This document shows positions 35,209 to 44,199 of a DNA stretch of 64,000 nucleotides, piece by piece. Origin of the DNA: Candidatus Fraserbacteria bacterium (GTDB lineage: Bacteria; Bipolaricaulota; Bipolaricaulia; RBG-16-55-9; JAJCYT01); NCBI GenBank assembly GCA_029262795.1, contig JAJCYT010000023.1:25955-89954 (forward strand), given 5' to 3'. A model generated the notes under the pieces. That model worked only from the letters and a program-made list of their open reading frames with translations, ran no database searches and was not told the origin of the DNA. The position numbers and the translations under genes are program-made. The number at the start of each line of letters is the position of its first letter. Position 1 is the first letter of the stretch.

Positions 35209-38200
35209 TTAGCGCAAAACAACAAGTTTTTGAACTGCGCTTCTCACTTGGCTTTGATTGCCAATTGCAGTCACCACATAGAGATAGACGCCGTTGGCAA
35301 CTGGGCTGCCATCGTTGTTGAGTTGATGCCAGCTTAAACGGTTTCCAGGCGTTCGATCACTCTGGAATACAAGCTGACCAGAAAGGTCATAAACCTCTAC
35401 CTGAATCGCCTCAATGCCTTCGCCTTCCACCTGGAATTGAATGGCCTGTCCCAATGCCGCCGGGTTCGGATAACTCATCGTTTTGCTTACAACCAAAGGT
35501 TGAGGCGCTACCACCGGCGCAACGGTAAAGTCGTCAACTTCGCGTCGATTGGCAATCAACTTCCGTTCAGCAACCGCATCAGGAATTTCGAATGTACCAA
35601 TGATGGGATCATTTTCATCGCCGTCTGCATTGAGGTCATTGTTCATCCAATCTTCCCAGACGTAATACGTGATGGTGTCTTCAAAAATATCGGGTTCGGT
35701 GCCCAGAATGCCTGTATCAAATGTTTGGCCGGTTTCAATGTCGTAATAACGAACATAACGACCCTGGCCAAAGACGATATGGTTGCCATAGATGGAAGGA
35801 TACTGACCCACCTGCCCGGTGTTGACCACTTGATTTGTCTGAAGATCGTAGTAACGCAAGACGGAATCTCCCAGATCGCCATCCCCATTCAAATCCTCTG
35901 CGATGAGGACTTCATTGGTTGTAAAGGCGATTATGTTTTCGTAAATGACAGGAGAGTGTCCCGCCGCCTTGGTGTTGACAACCTGACCAGAGTCAATGTC
36001 GTAATAACGGATCGTCGGGTGGAAGCGCGGATCTGATGTTCGTTGGAACGCAATAATATTGTCCCAAACGGCTTGGGCTTTACCCGGAATGCCCGTGTCC
36101 ACAAAGCGTTTTGTACTCAGTTCATAATAGCGAATTGTCGTGCCAGAGACGGATAAAATATCGCCATGAATCGTCGGGCGACGGCCCAATATACCTGTAT
36201 CCGTTAGTTCACCAGTAACAAGATCGTACGCATAGATAATGCCCACCGGATAATGTGTTTGCTCCACAAAGACCACGGTATTTTGATATAGATCAATATC
36301 ACGATGGCGGTTGGATACTGCAAACCCTGTGTTGACAATTTCACCCGTTGAGAGGTTGACGTAACGCAACACGGTATCACCGACATGGCCGTTGCCATTA
36401 AGGTCTTCCCCTAAAGCACGCTCCGGCGTTGGAAAGACCATGATGTTATTCCACATCGGTGGATCGCCGCCAACAAGCCCACTTTCATAAGCACCAATAT
36501 CACAGATTCCGCCAAGCGGGCGCGAGACACCACGCTGATCTTCAGTTTCACATGTGGCAGTGTTTGCTGCATTAAGGGCAGGGCTATTGGGTTGCAGAGC
36601 GTGGGTGCGTGTAGCGCCTCCGTTGTTGGCCAATGCCACAATATCTGGAGCAACATTGACAATGTTTCCTGTCAAATCTCCAACGAGGTTGCAATTGGCT
36701 GTTAAGCTGCCAATCAAGTTAAAGCCTTGGGATGTCAGGGTGCCAAAGCAATCTGGATCACTGGTAGGGTCTTGGTTGCGGGCAATGAGAGTGTTGTTTA
36801 TGCTGACGGGTTCAGGGCCATCAATGAAAATACCACCGCCTTCACCGATGCCATCGTTATCGGAATCGGCGACATTGTCAGCAATGGTCACATTGTTCAT
36901 AAACACGAAGCCGTCAATATGTAAAATACCACCGCCGTGGCCTGTCGTTCTGTTGCCTGAAATCGTGCTATTGATAAAACGGACAGTGCCACCACACCCG
37001 CAAGCAATCACGATGCCACCACCGGAGAACGGACCACAAAAGCTGTTATCATCACAAGCATTGATGTTGTTACTGATGGTCGAGCGCCGCACCACTGTAT
37101 CATTACTACCCGTTATTAATAAACCAGGAGTAAATGCACCGCAATCTGCGGCAGAACAGGTTGATGAATTGCTGTCAACTGTACTGTCTATAATGACAGA
37201 AGTGCCAAGAAATGAATCAAGCTGCACAGTCTCTTCCACATTGCAGCCACTATCTAAGCAGGTGGCTGTGTTACGTGCTATGTTTGAGTTTTCGATTCTG
37301 TAGTTATCGCCTACCCAAACCCGCACAGCAACAAAGCATGGTGCACCATCACAGGATAAATCATTATCCACAATACGCGATTCAGAGATAGTGACACCGC
37401 CAGTAAATGCTATATCAACCAACGATGCAAAATCTGTAAAAGGAAAAGGGAATACTATATTTGGGATGCCAATAACACAAAAATCACCATCGCAGGAGAG
37501 CGTATTATCAGACACCCTCAAGTTGGTGAAATTGGCCGTGCCAGCGCCTCTGCCCGTAAGCAACGTTTCTATTTCACAACGATCTCCCACACATGTTTGG
37601 CTGTTATTGGTTATCTGGCTGTTGAAAATGTTAAAGGTGCCAATATCAAAACCTGAAATAAACTCATCTGTATCGCAATCATCTCCATCGCAACGAAGCA
37701 CGTTCGTATCGGCAGTGAACAGATCAAGCGTGGCGGTATCCACATCATCAAACTCTAACATTTCACCTATGTCACAGTCGTCGCCTGTGCACGTAATGCT
37801 GTTGCCGTTCATGTTGGTATTACGAATAAGAAAAACATCGGCTGCTATATTGTCGTGAATCAATTCACCAACCCTGCAATCAACATTCGAACAGGTGCCG
37901 ACATTCCCAACAACGGTGCTGTTTTCCAGGGTGAAATTGCCAGAATTCCCATTCATGCGCAACACCACATTGCCAGTTTCGCATTCATCCGTACTGCAAC
38001 TTGCTGTGTTGCCTGAAATCGTTACTGAGGAAAGGGTAAGATCACCGCCATTGTCAATATGGATGACGGCCGTATTTTCATCATCATCCCCACAAGCGAT
38101 GGCTGTGTTGCAACTGCCAGTATTGGACAACAAGAAACTGTTTTGGATCGTGAGAAACCCGGAGCTCTCTTTATAAATGGTTGCGCCGCCAAAGATACAG

Positions 38201-38694
38201 TCTGCCACAGAGCAGCCCAGATCAGCATCACGCATCGTTACCCCGGTGATGGTGACATCAACCACACCCACCGCTGCACCTGGATCAATGTGGAAAATAC
38301 GGTCCCCATCGCCTAAAGTACCGCCAACACCGTAGCCATTTCGAATAATCGTGCTGCCAGCACCCGCGCCATTGATGGTGACGGAATCTGTAATGTCAAG
38401 ATCGCCTTCATTGTTTGCATCATCGCCAACAGCACCAAGATCAAGTGTATAAGTTCCGGCAGGAATAGTGATAACGTCTGTGCCAGCGGCGGCGATACGA
38501 GTACAACCACCAAAGTTTGCGTTGGAATTGGCAGCCTCGATCGCATCGCGCAAAGAACAGCTCGCGCCACCACCATATTCATCAACAGTGGTATTCACAG
38601 AAATGGTATCAGCAAATGGCGAAATTTGAAAGCCAAAGGCAATCATAAAGACAACAACCCAGAATCCCAACCAATTCTTTCTAGACATGATCAC
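35209..38694 (-). CDS. Secreted CSLREA-type beta-helix protein with cysteine ladder, propeller and FlgD-like C-terminus
   Basis: 1,161 residues from GTG 38694 (ATG 38688 is the alternative). Signal peptide of ~27 residues. CSLRDAIEAAN near residue 45 is the CSLREA signature of secreted parallel beta-helix proteins. From ~155 to ~555 each coil carries a Cx4C pair (CTGDDC, CDGDDC, CVGDRC, CDGDFC, CDGAPC, CLDSGC and others; two are Cx5C), about twelve in all. A choice-of-anchor Q-like end follows (~700). Residues ~741-1060 are propeller blades of the pattern I-R-Y-Y-D-I/L-x-T-x-Q-V-V-N-T-G. Residues ~1071-1161 are a FlgD Ig-like domain (YPNPAALGQ, VYDLSGQLV, NGVYLYVV), the kind that serves as a sorting tail in type IX-secreting groups. 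Confidence 0.85.
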   Translation of the reverse strand: MIMSRKNWLGFWVVVFMIAFGFQISPFADTISVNTTVDEYGGGASCSLRDAIEAANSNANFGGCTRIAAAGTDVITIPAGTYTLDLGAVGDDANNEGDLDITDSVTINGAGAGSTIIRNGYGVGGTLGDGDRIFHIDPGAAVGVVDVTITGVTMRDADLGCSVADCIFGGATIYKESSGFLTIQNSFLLSNTGSCNTAIACGDDDENTAVIHIDNGGDLTLSSVTISGNTASCSTDECETGNVVLRMNGNSGNFTLENSTVVGNVGTCSNVDCRVGELIHDNIAADVFLIRNTNMNGNSITCTGDDCDIGEMLEFDDVDTATLDLFTADTNVLRCDGDDCDTDEFISGFDIGTFNIFNSQITNNSQTCVGDRCEIETLLTGRGAGTANFTNLRVSDNTLSCDGDFCVIGIPNIVFPFPFTDFASLVDIAFTGGVTISESRIVDNDLSCDGAPCFVAVRVWVGDNYRIENSNIARNTATCLDSGCNVEETVQLDSFLGTSVIIDSTVDSNSSTCSAADCGAFTPGLLITGSNDTVVRRSTISNNINACDDNSFCGPFSGGGIVIACGCGGTVRFINSTISGNRTTGHGGGILHIDGFVFMNNVTIADNVADSDNDGIGEGGGIFIDGPEPVSINNTLIARNQDPTSDPDCFGTLTSQGFNLIGSLTANCNLVGDLTGNIVNVAPDIVALANNGGATRTHALQPNSPALNAANTATCETEDQRGVSRPLGGICDIGAYESGLVGGDPPMWNNIMVFPTPERALGEDLNGNGHVGDTVLRYVNLSTGEIVNTGFAVSNRHRDIDLYQNTVVFVEQTHYPVGIIYAYDLVTGELTDTGILGRRPTIHGDILSVSGTTIRYYELSTKRFVDTGIPGKAQAVWDNIIAFQRTSDPRFHPTIRYYDIDSGQVVNTKAAGHSPVIYENIIAFTTNEVLIAEDLNGDGDLGDSVLRYYDLQTNQVVNTGQVGQYPSIYGNHIVFGQGRYVRYYDIETGQTFDTGILGTEPDIFEDTITYYVWEDWMNNDLNADGDENDPIIGTFEIPDAVAERKLIANRREVDDFTVAPVVAPQPLVVSKTMSYPNPAALGQAIQFQVEGEGIEAIQVEVYDLSGQLVFQSDRTPGNRLSWHQLNNDGSPVANGVYLYVVTAIGNQSQVRSAVQKLVVLR

Positions 38695-38814
38695 CCGAAC
38701 CTCATTAGAGACAATCTTTAAACTATTTCAAATGATTTTGTGAGCATTAAAAATTGTTGATTAGTAAGTCCTTAACCGCATTATTATCATAACATATAGC
38801 CAACCAACAAAGCA

Positions 38815-39021
38815 ATTCACCACCTCAAAGACGCTTTCGACGGCCTTTACGAAGAAGGCAAAACTCTTCCGAAGATGATGACCGTCGGCCTCCACCCCCG
38901 CATCAGTGGTCGCCCTGCAAGAACCGCCGCCCTGAACCGATTTTTAGACTACGCCCAAAGTTTTGAAAAAGTCTGAATTTGCAGACGAGATGAGATTGAA
39001 CATCATTGGTTAAAACAATAA
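38815..39021 (+). pseudogene. 3' fragment of a puuE-like gene
   Basis: About 86% identical by eye to the last ~200 bp of puuE (34828-35028). It encodes HLKDAFDGLYEEG, KMMTVGLHPRISGRPAR and FLDYAQSFEKV, then an in-frame TGA replaces a codon before the remaining CRRDEIEHHWLKQ. Nothing of the 5' part is present. With puuE it brackets the beta-helix gene. The rest of 38695-39138 contains no gene. Confidence 0.85.
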
Positions 39022-39138
39022 AAGCCTCCAAGAGGTTATTGAGTTTTTTTTGCATTGTTACACGTTTAGCAATGTTGTAAATACCAGATGAGCGCATATA
39101 ATATTGTTTACTTTATCATCTATAAAGTAGGGGTAAAA

Positions 39139-40287
39139 ATGCAAGCAAGGCCTAGAGGTTTTTCAGTTCTGATTATACTTTTATTGTTTTCTCTTACTGG
39201 TTGCGATTTTGCATCGACCGGTAAAATCAAATTAGAAGACTATTTTGAAATCATTGAAAATGATATTGAAGATCCTGAATTGGTTTTAACTTGCAACCCA
39301 AACGAAACGGGTTATTTAGATACTGCTATATGTATCACTGATAAGAACAATAGCAAAAACCCAATTGAACTGATTGTATACAAAGAGAAGGACCCATATC
39401 TTCAAGCTCCAACATGGTCACCAACTGGAAACAATAAAATTGCATTTATGTGCAAGATCGGTAAATCCAATCATATTTGTGTTATAGATTCTCAGGGTAA
39501 AGAAGGCTTGCTCATTGCCAGCCAAGAATTAGAGTCATCAGATATAGGGAATCCCATCTGGTCACCGGATGGAAATAGAATTCTGTTCAGATTTAATACA
39601 GCGAATGGGAGCGGTAATTTCACAAGGAATATTGGTGTTGTAAACCTAAACGGAGAACTACTCACTTGGTCGCATGAGGTGCAAGACTATGTTGTACCTT
39701 TTTCTGAGCCAAGATGGTCACCTGATGGCAGTGAAATTTCTTTTATTTGTAAAAATCCAAACATCTCCGGTATATGCATTTTCAATTCAGATGGCAGTGG
39801 TTCTATAAGAAGTTTGGTGGATGAAAGTTATCCTGAGGAAGTTTGGATTAATAATCAGCAATGGTCACCTAATGGCGATCAAATTGTGTATAGCTGTTTA
39901 CCTGATATCTGTGTGGTGAATCTAGTCGGTACACCAGAAGTGCTTAACCTTTCAGAATTAGCTGGCCATGATACTGGTGCTGACACTCGTCCTAGATGGT
40001 CCCCCAATGGCAATCAAATTCTTTATAGATGTGCAGTAGGTGGTAACTCTGGCGTTTATGATGACTGGTGTCTCTTAAATGCAAATGGCGAAGGACAGCG
40101 TATCAATGTCACTGAAACTTTTAAAGCTCTAGGTTATCGAGACACCATGGTTTCATTTCCTAGAGATGGAAGTGACGCTTTCATTTATAACTGCAAAGGG
40201 TACGATAGAACAGCTTGCTACACCTATGGAGATGACCTAGGCAGTGTCTATGAATTCTTAAGTAATGTAAGCGAGTATGTAGAATGA
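39139..40287 (+). CDS. Lipoprotein with TolB-like beta-propeller
   Basis: 382 residues from ATG 39139 (AGGGG upstream), giving MQARPRGFSVLIILLLFS and lipobox LTGC. After a short linker, blades show W-S-P-x-G-N/D-x-I-x-F/Y (for example PTWSPTGNNKIAF, PIWSPDGNRILF, PRWSPDGSEISF, RWSPNGNQILY), the PD40/WD40-like TolB pattern. Repeated cysteines occur at matching blade positions (FMCK, FICK, YSC, YRC), suggesting disulfides. It is A+T-richer than the housekeeping genes. Overlaps the next gene, a paralogue, by four bases. Confidence 0.82.
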   Translation: MQARPRGFSVLIILLLFSLTGCDFASTGKIKLEDYFEIIENDIEDPELVLTCNPNETGYLDTAICITDKNNSKNPIELIVYKEKDPYLQAPTWSPTGNNKIAFMCKIGKSNHICVIDSQGKEGLLIASQELESSDIGNPIWSPDGNRILFRFNTANGSGNFTRNIGVVNLNGELLTWSHEVQDYVVPFSEPRWSPDGSEISFICKNPNISGICIFNSDGSGSIRSLVDESYPEEVWINNQQWSPNGDQIVYSCLPDICVVNLVGTPEVLNLSELAGHDTGADTRPRWSPNGNQILYRCAVGGNSGVYDDWCLLNANGEGQRINVTETFKALGYRDTMVSFPRDGSDAFIYNCKGYDRTACYTYGDDLGSVYEFLSNVSEYVE

Positions 40288-41402
40288 TGTCAGTAACTTT
40301 GAAGCAAATCGCTCTCTTCTTGGTGTCAGTTTCAATCGTGCTACTCTCCGCTTGTGATGCTGGCAGAACAAATGCAATAAACTCAGACAGCTCTTCAGAT
40401 GGAGAAGATAACTTTATTGCCAATGATGATGCTATTCAGTTCTCTTGTGAAGAGAATCCAGATTACAGATCAGATGGATATTACCAAAGTTGTGAAATCA
40501 AACTAAAGTCAGAAGAAAAAATTTACAGTTTCACGACAAACATCAAGAAGTTTCATTATCCAGTATGGTCATCTGTCGCCAAAAAATATGTTGTCTATTG
40601 CGAAGATGCCTATTCATCTCGAGATGAAAAAACGGGTGATATTTGCCTTTTTGATTTCGAAAATGAATCGATCGTTTTCAATCTCTCAGATCTCATGGGT
40701 CAAACTTCAGACGATTATGAATTTCTTGCGCCAAGATGGTTGCCGAATGATGCATTAATTTCTGCAAAATGCACATATGGCTACAAAGATATCCCTGGAA
40801 TCTGTCTCCTTGATCCAACTGGCGAACACCCAATAAGAAATATTACAAAAGCTGCGGGGCTTTGGGAGGAGGACATTGGAATCCACTCTTGGTCGCCTGA
40901 TGGCAAACAGATCCTCTTTGGTTGCAATAGAGAAGATTTATGCCTGCTTGACAAATATGGTGAAAATGCTCCTTTAAATTTGTCAGAATCCGTTGGTTTT
41001 GATACTGGTTTCGACTATCACGGTGTTTGGTCGCCTGACAGTCGCTATATTTCATACAAGTGTCAAATAGTTTCTAGTCAGGCTAAGGAATTGGGTAGAA
41101 CATCACTTGTAGACAGGATAAGAGGTGATTGTGTTGCAAGAGCCGATGGTGTTGGACCTCGCTTCAACCTAACAGCAACATTCACAGCAGCAGGATATGA
41201 GGGCATTCTGCGCAAATATGAAGATGGTGCTTACAAACTTTTCAGTTGCCCTGATGGTCAAGCTGAAAATTGCACGCTTTTAGGAAATGTATTCGAATTG
41301 GTCGAAACTTTAGAAGAGTTTCAAGAATATGATATACACGCTTTATGCACTCAACCAAACTTTGGAAGCATTCATAAGGTCTGTGATAATTACGAAAGCT
41401 GA
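40284..41402 (+). CDS. Lipoprotein with TolB-like beta-propeller (paralogue of preceding gene)
   Basis: 372 residues; signal peptide with lipobox LLSAC. Fewer but recognisable blades: PVWSSVAKKYVVYC, HSWSPDGKQILFGC, GVWSPDSRYISYKC, with the same blade-linked cysteines as its neighbour and the shared phrase LNLSE-x-x-G-x-DTG. The two proteins clearly arose by tandem duplication. ATGA overlap means coupled translation. Role unknown; likely exposed at the outer membrane or periplasm. Confidence 0.82.
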   Translation: MMSVTLKQIALFLVSVSIVLLSACDAGRTNAINSDSSSDGEDNFIANDDAIQFSCEENPDYRSDGYYQSCEIKLKSEEKIYSFTTNIKKFHYPVWSSVAKKYVVYCEDAYSSRDEKTGDICLFDFENESIVFNLSDLMGQTSDDYEFLAPRWLPNDALISAKCTYGYKDIPGICLLDPTGEHPIRNITKAAGLWEEDIGIHSWSPDGKQILFGCNREDLCLLDKYGENAPLNLSESVGFDTGFDYHGVWSPDSRYISYKCQIVSSQAKELGRTSLVDRIRGDCVARADGVGPRFNLTATFTAAGYEGILRKYEDGAYKLFSCPDGQAENCTLLGNVFELVETLEEFQEYDIHALCTQPNFGSIHKVCDNYES

Positions 41403-41620
41403 TTTGGCTCTTTTCCAATATCCTATAATCATAAACTCTGAAGTGTTTCGTTCACACTCTTGATCGTATTTCGTAACTTCTAGGGCGTTGTGGACAAGAT
41501 CATCAGTCGTTCATGTAACGATCATAGGATAACCCCATTGCCAAAATTTCCTTTATGCGAAAAAAACCCTCAAAGCTTGAAAGTTTTGTACCCTCTAAGA
41601 GGGGGAGGATTCCGTTTCAG

Positions 41621-42298
41621 TCACTTAGATCCTAATGTAGTAAACCGATTTTGAAAAACCTTGATCCAAGCATAGAGATATGTCAAAAAGAAAGATCCGG
41701 CAATGATGGGCAGCGTAATGGGGAGCAACCAAGCGGAGATGAGTGACAAATTCACTAGACCAATGGTTAGAGGCGATTTGGTTTGACTCCGAATCATATG
41801 AGGCATTGGATATGGTAAAAGCATGGAACCTGCGTGAGCAATAAATATCACAACCATGAGTATGACTGGCTCAAAGTCAAACATGTTTGCCAATAGTAGG
41901 GCAAACAGCAGATGGCGTATCAGTTCATTGGTGGATGACCCTGTCGTCTTAGAAGCCAATGGATCAAGTCTGGAAACCAAACGGATCAATATTGCAGCAA
42001 TGGCAACCAGACTGACCATACTGAAAAACGGTCCATAATGCATTCCAATAACCATGACAAAAATTGAGTGAGAAACGGCATCGCAGACATTGTCCAATCG
42101 GGCGCCAAAGTCACTCTTCAAATTCAGCTTAGAGGCCAATATGCCATCCAAATCATCAAAAATATTATTAAAGATGATTAAGGGAATCAGATATTGAAAA
42201 CCGTGCTCATGAAAGAGCACGGTTAAAGGGAGAACACCTAATATCGAAACAATATTAGGTATATTTCTATAGAGCAGCTGTGAAAAATTATTGTTCAT
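41621..42298 (-). CDS. CDP-alcohol phosphatidyltransferase family membrane enzyme
   Basis: 225 residues, about six hydrophobic segments. The CDP-OH-P motif is seen as FDDLDGILASKLNLKSDFG continuing to ARLDNVCD, matching DxxDGxxAx(n)GxxxDxxxD; the usual AR after DG is AS. The four metal aspartates are intact. The enzyme would displace CMP from a CDP-activated head group with an alcohol. Only 10 bp separate it from the cytidylyltransferase-like gene upstream, so the pair should make and use a CDP-activated alcohol. Confidence 0.85.
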   Translation of the reverse strand: MNNNFSQLLYRNIPNIVSILGVLPLTVLFHEHGFQYLIPLIIFNNIFDDLDGILASKLNLKSDFGARLDNVCDAVSHSIFVMVIGMHYGPFFSMVSLVAIAAILIRLVSRLDPLASKTTGSSTNELIRHLLFALLLANMFDFEPVILMVVIFIAHAGSMLLPYPMPHMIRSQTKSPLTIGLVNLSLISAWLLPITLPIIAGSFFLTYLYAWIKVFQNRFTTLGSK

Positions 42299-42308
42299 GC
42301 ACTCTCAA

Positions 42309-43103
42309 CTACTGATACTCAGTCGTATTCAGAACTTGATTTGTATTTCTAATTTGATGAAACATGAGCTCACACTGGTTTAAATCAGTCAGCGTATCTA
42401 TTTCATACCAACGGTCTGAATCAAACAAAACAGGCTGAAGCGCCAAGGCACCCTCGGCAGTTAAGTCTGCAAAAACGGACTCATAATAGTCGTTGACCTT
42501 GCCCATTAAAATATGCTCGTCAAGTCGCTGACTAATTTTTTGCCATGAAGCCATAGAAAAACTACAAATATTTACTGTTTTATATTGGGTTTCATTTGAA
42601 TTCAAGTGACCTTTAGCATGAAATGCTGTGACATTGTTTGGTAAAATTTCATCAATTGAAACTGTGGTCCCATTCATCCAGGGCAATACCTGAGAAACTG
42701 CTATTCTGTCTGGCACAAGCATCTGTTCCAACAGGTTTGGGTCAAAAATCAGATCACTTTCGATCAGTAAAAATGGCCCCTGAATTTTTTCTCTTGCCAA
42801 CCAAAGGGAATAAATATTATTCGTTGTGCTATATATTGGATTGACGATGTATTCCACAACAATATCTTCTGCCACCTGATCAATTAGATTGCGGATACTT
42901 TGCTCTAAATACCCTACAACCATGATTAAGCGTTTGAAATTATGTTGCTGAAGGCATCGGATCAAGTAATCCAAGATTGGTTTTTCATCGACTTCGGTAA
43001 GACACTTAGGCATCGAACTCGTTAAGGGCTGCAAACGGTGCCCCATCCCTGCCGCAAGTACGACTGCGGTATCTATTTTATCTCTATAGTGATTATCGGG
43101 CAT
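42309..43103 (-). CDS. Sugar-phosphate/phosphocholine-type nucleotidyltransferase
   Basis: 264 residues from ATG 43103, which has AAGGAG 11 nt upstream; the frame is open 39 codons further. The nucleotide-binding signature VVLAAGMGHRLQPLTSSMPK is clear, followed by VDEKPILDYLI, NPIYSTTNNIYSLWLA and FLLIESDLIF, which resembles LicC, inositol-phosphate and phosphonate cytidylyltransferases more than glucose-1-phosphate enzymes. With the adjacent CDP-alcohol transferase it suggests CTP-dependent activation of choline, inositol or a phosphonate. The exact substrate is open. Confidence 0.8.
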   Translation of the reverse strand: MPDNHYRDKIDTAVVLAAGMGHRLQPLTSSMPKCLTEVDEKPILDYLIRCLQQHNFKRLIMVVGYLEQSIRNLIDQVAEDIVVEYIVNPIYSTTNNIYSLWLAREKIQGPFLLIESDLIFDPNLLEQMLVPDRIAVSQVLPWMNGTTVSIDEILPNNVTAFHAKGHLNSNETQYKTVNICSFSMASWQKISQRLDEHILMGKVNDYYESVFADLTAEGALALQPVLFDSDRWYEIDTLTDLNQCELMFHQIRNTNQVLNTTEYQ

Positions 43104-43645
43104 ATATCTTGTTGCTCCTTCATTCATTAGGAAGTGCAAATACGAGTGCATATAAACGAAAACACATTGGTTTCGTAAATACATCAAAAAGACTTTCAGA
43201 CGTAATTGAACAACCTCCATAGACAGACTCTCTTAGAGCCATGGAGGCGATCTATTTAAGCTTTCATGAGGTTGTTAGGTCATTCAGCAGTCAGATTGCC
43301 TTCACTACTTTTGTGCAAAATTCTTGGCGCTCTCTTGAAGTAAGGGAAGATCCCCTGTCATTAACAGGAGTTAAAAGATGGTCTTAATAGACCCAAATGA
43401 AAAATTTCCAGCTAACTCTCGTTCCGCCAGAAAGAACTCTTCTTTCTAAACGTAGGGTCATTATACCCAGATATGCGCTATATAACGATCTGAGCATCTG
43501 CCGCAATACCCGATCATCTTGTTGCTAGAGCGCTATACAAGCTCCTGGCAAGTTTATAAAATTGAAATAAGTCAACCTAGATTTTGATTTTGCCTCACCA
43601 TTGAGCTCAATAGTAATGCTTAAATTCGTCTCAATTCTTAATTTG
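43104..43645. other. Intergenic region without recognised gene
   Basis: 540 bp between divergent genes, A+T-rich. It contains an inverted repeat CCTCCAT ... ATGGAGG (about 43217-43246) near the upstream end of the nucleotidyltransferase frame, but no convincing ORF or RNA. Confidence 0.5.
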
Positions 43646-43654
43646 TGCTATAAT
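43646..43654 (+). promoter_or_regulatory. Extended -10 promoter for the InlB-repeat lipoprotein
   Basis: TGCTATAAT, a consensus extended -10 (43646-43654), with a weak TTCGTC about 18 bp upstream. Predicted start ~50 nt before ATG 43711. Confidence 0.5.
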
Positions 43655-43710
43655 TGCTAGAAAATTCTTATATTGTTATTGACTCATGGGTGGTTTTTAA
43701 GGAGGAAGTT

Positions 43711-44145
43711 ATGCATCGGGCATGGAAGGCATTGCGTTATAGTTCGGTCGGCGTGGCTTTTGTAGGTATTATTTCATTTCTGCAAGGCTGCTCTCAGGAT
43801 GATATGAACCTCGCCTTAATTCTTGCGTTAATCTTCGGCCTCTTTGGCCAACACCCTGTCACATTGACCGTTGAAGGAACCAACAGCATTTTCATCTCAT
43901 CTGGCTCTGGTACTGTCTCAGATACTGAAGGGTTGATCGATTGTTTCGTAACTTCTGCCTTCGCTGGGCCGTCAACGACTACAGGAGACTGCTCTGAAAC
44001 AGTTCCTTTTGGCACAGTGGTCGAATTAAACGCAGTGCCCAATGACGATTTCGACGGCTGGCTGGACTGCGATGAACCGTCTGGAACCACCTGCACCATG
44101 ACCATGGATGAAGACAAAACAGTTTTTGCCGATTTTGGCGACTGA
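43711..44145 (+). CDS. Small lipoprotein with InlB B-repeat-like domain
   Basis: 144 residues from ATG 43711 with AAGGAGG upstream. Signal peptide with lipobox FLQGC. Residues ~50-144 match one divergent InlB B-repeat/bacterial repeat domain: TLTVEGTN, then GTVVELNAVPNDDFDGWLDC and TMTMDEDKTVFADF. Four cysteines in the domain could form disulfides. Probably an anchored surface protein. It lies 54 bp before the Cys/His-rich gene. Confidence 0.78.
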   Translation: MHRAWKALRYSSVGVAFVGIISFLQGCSQDDMNLALILALIFGLFGQHPVTLTVEGTNSIFISSGSGTVSDTEGLIDCFVTSAFAGPSTTTGDCSETVPFGTVVELNAVPNDDFDGWLDCDEPSGTTCTMTMDEDKTVFADFGD

Positions 44146-44199
44146 TCTCACAAACACTCAACTCATTAATATGTTCGTCCACCTCAGGATGATGATATC

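Noticed and set aside
35209..35480. Evidence of a type IX secretion system
   Set aside because: The FlgD-like C-terminal domain alone is not diagnostic and no Por/Gld secretion gene is in the window.
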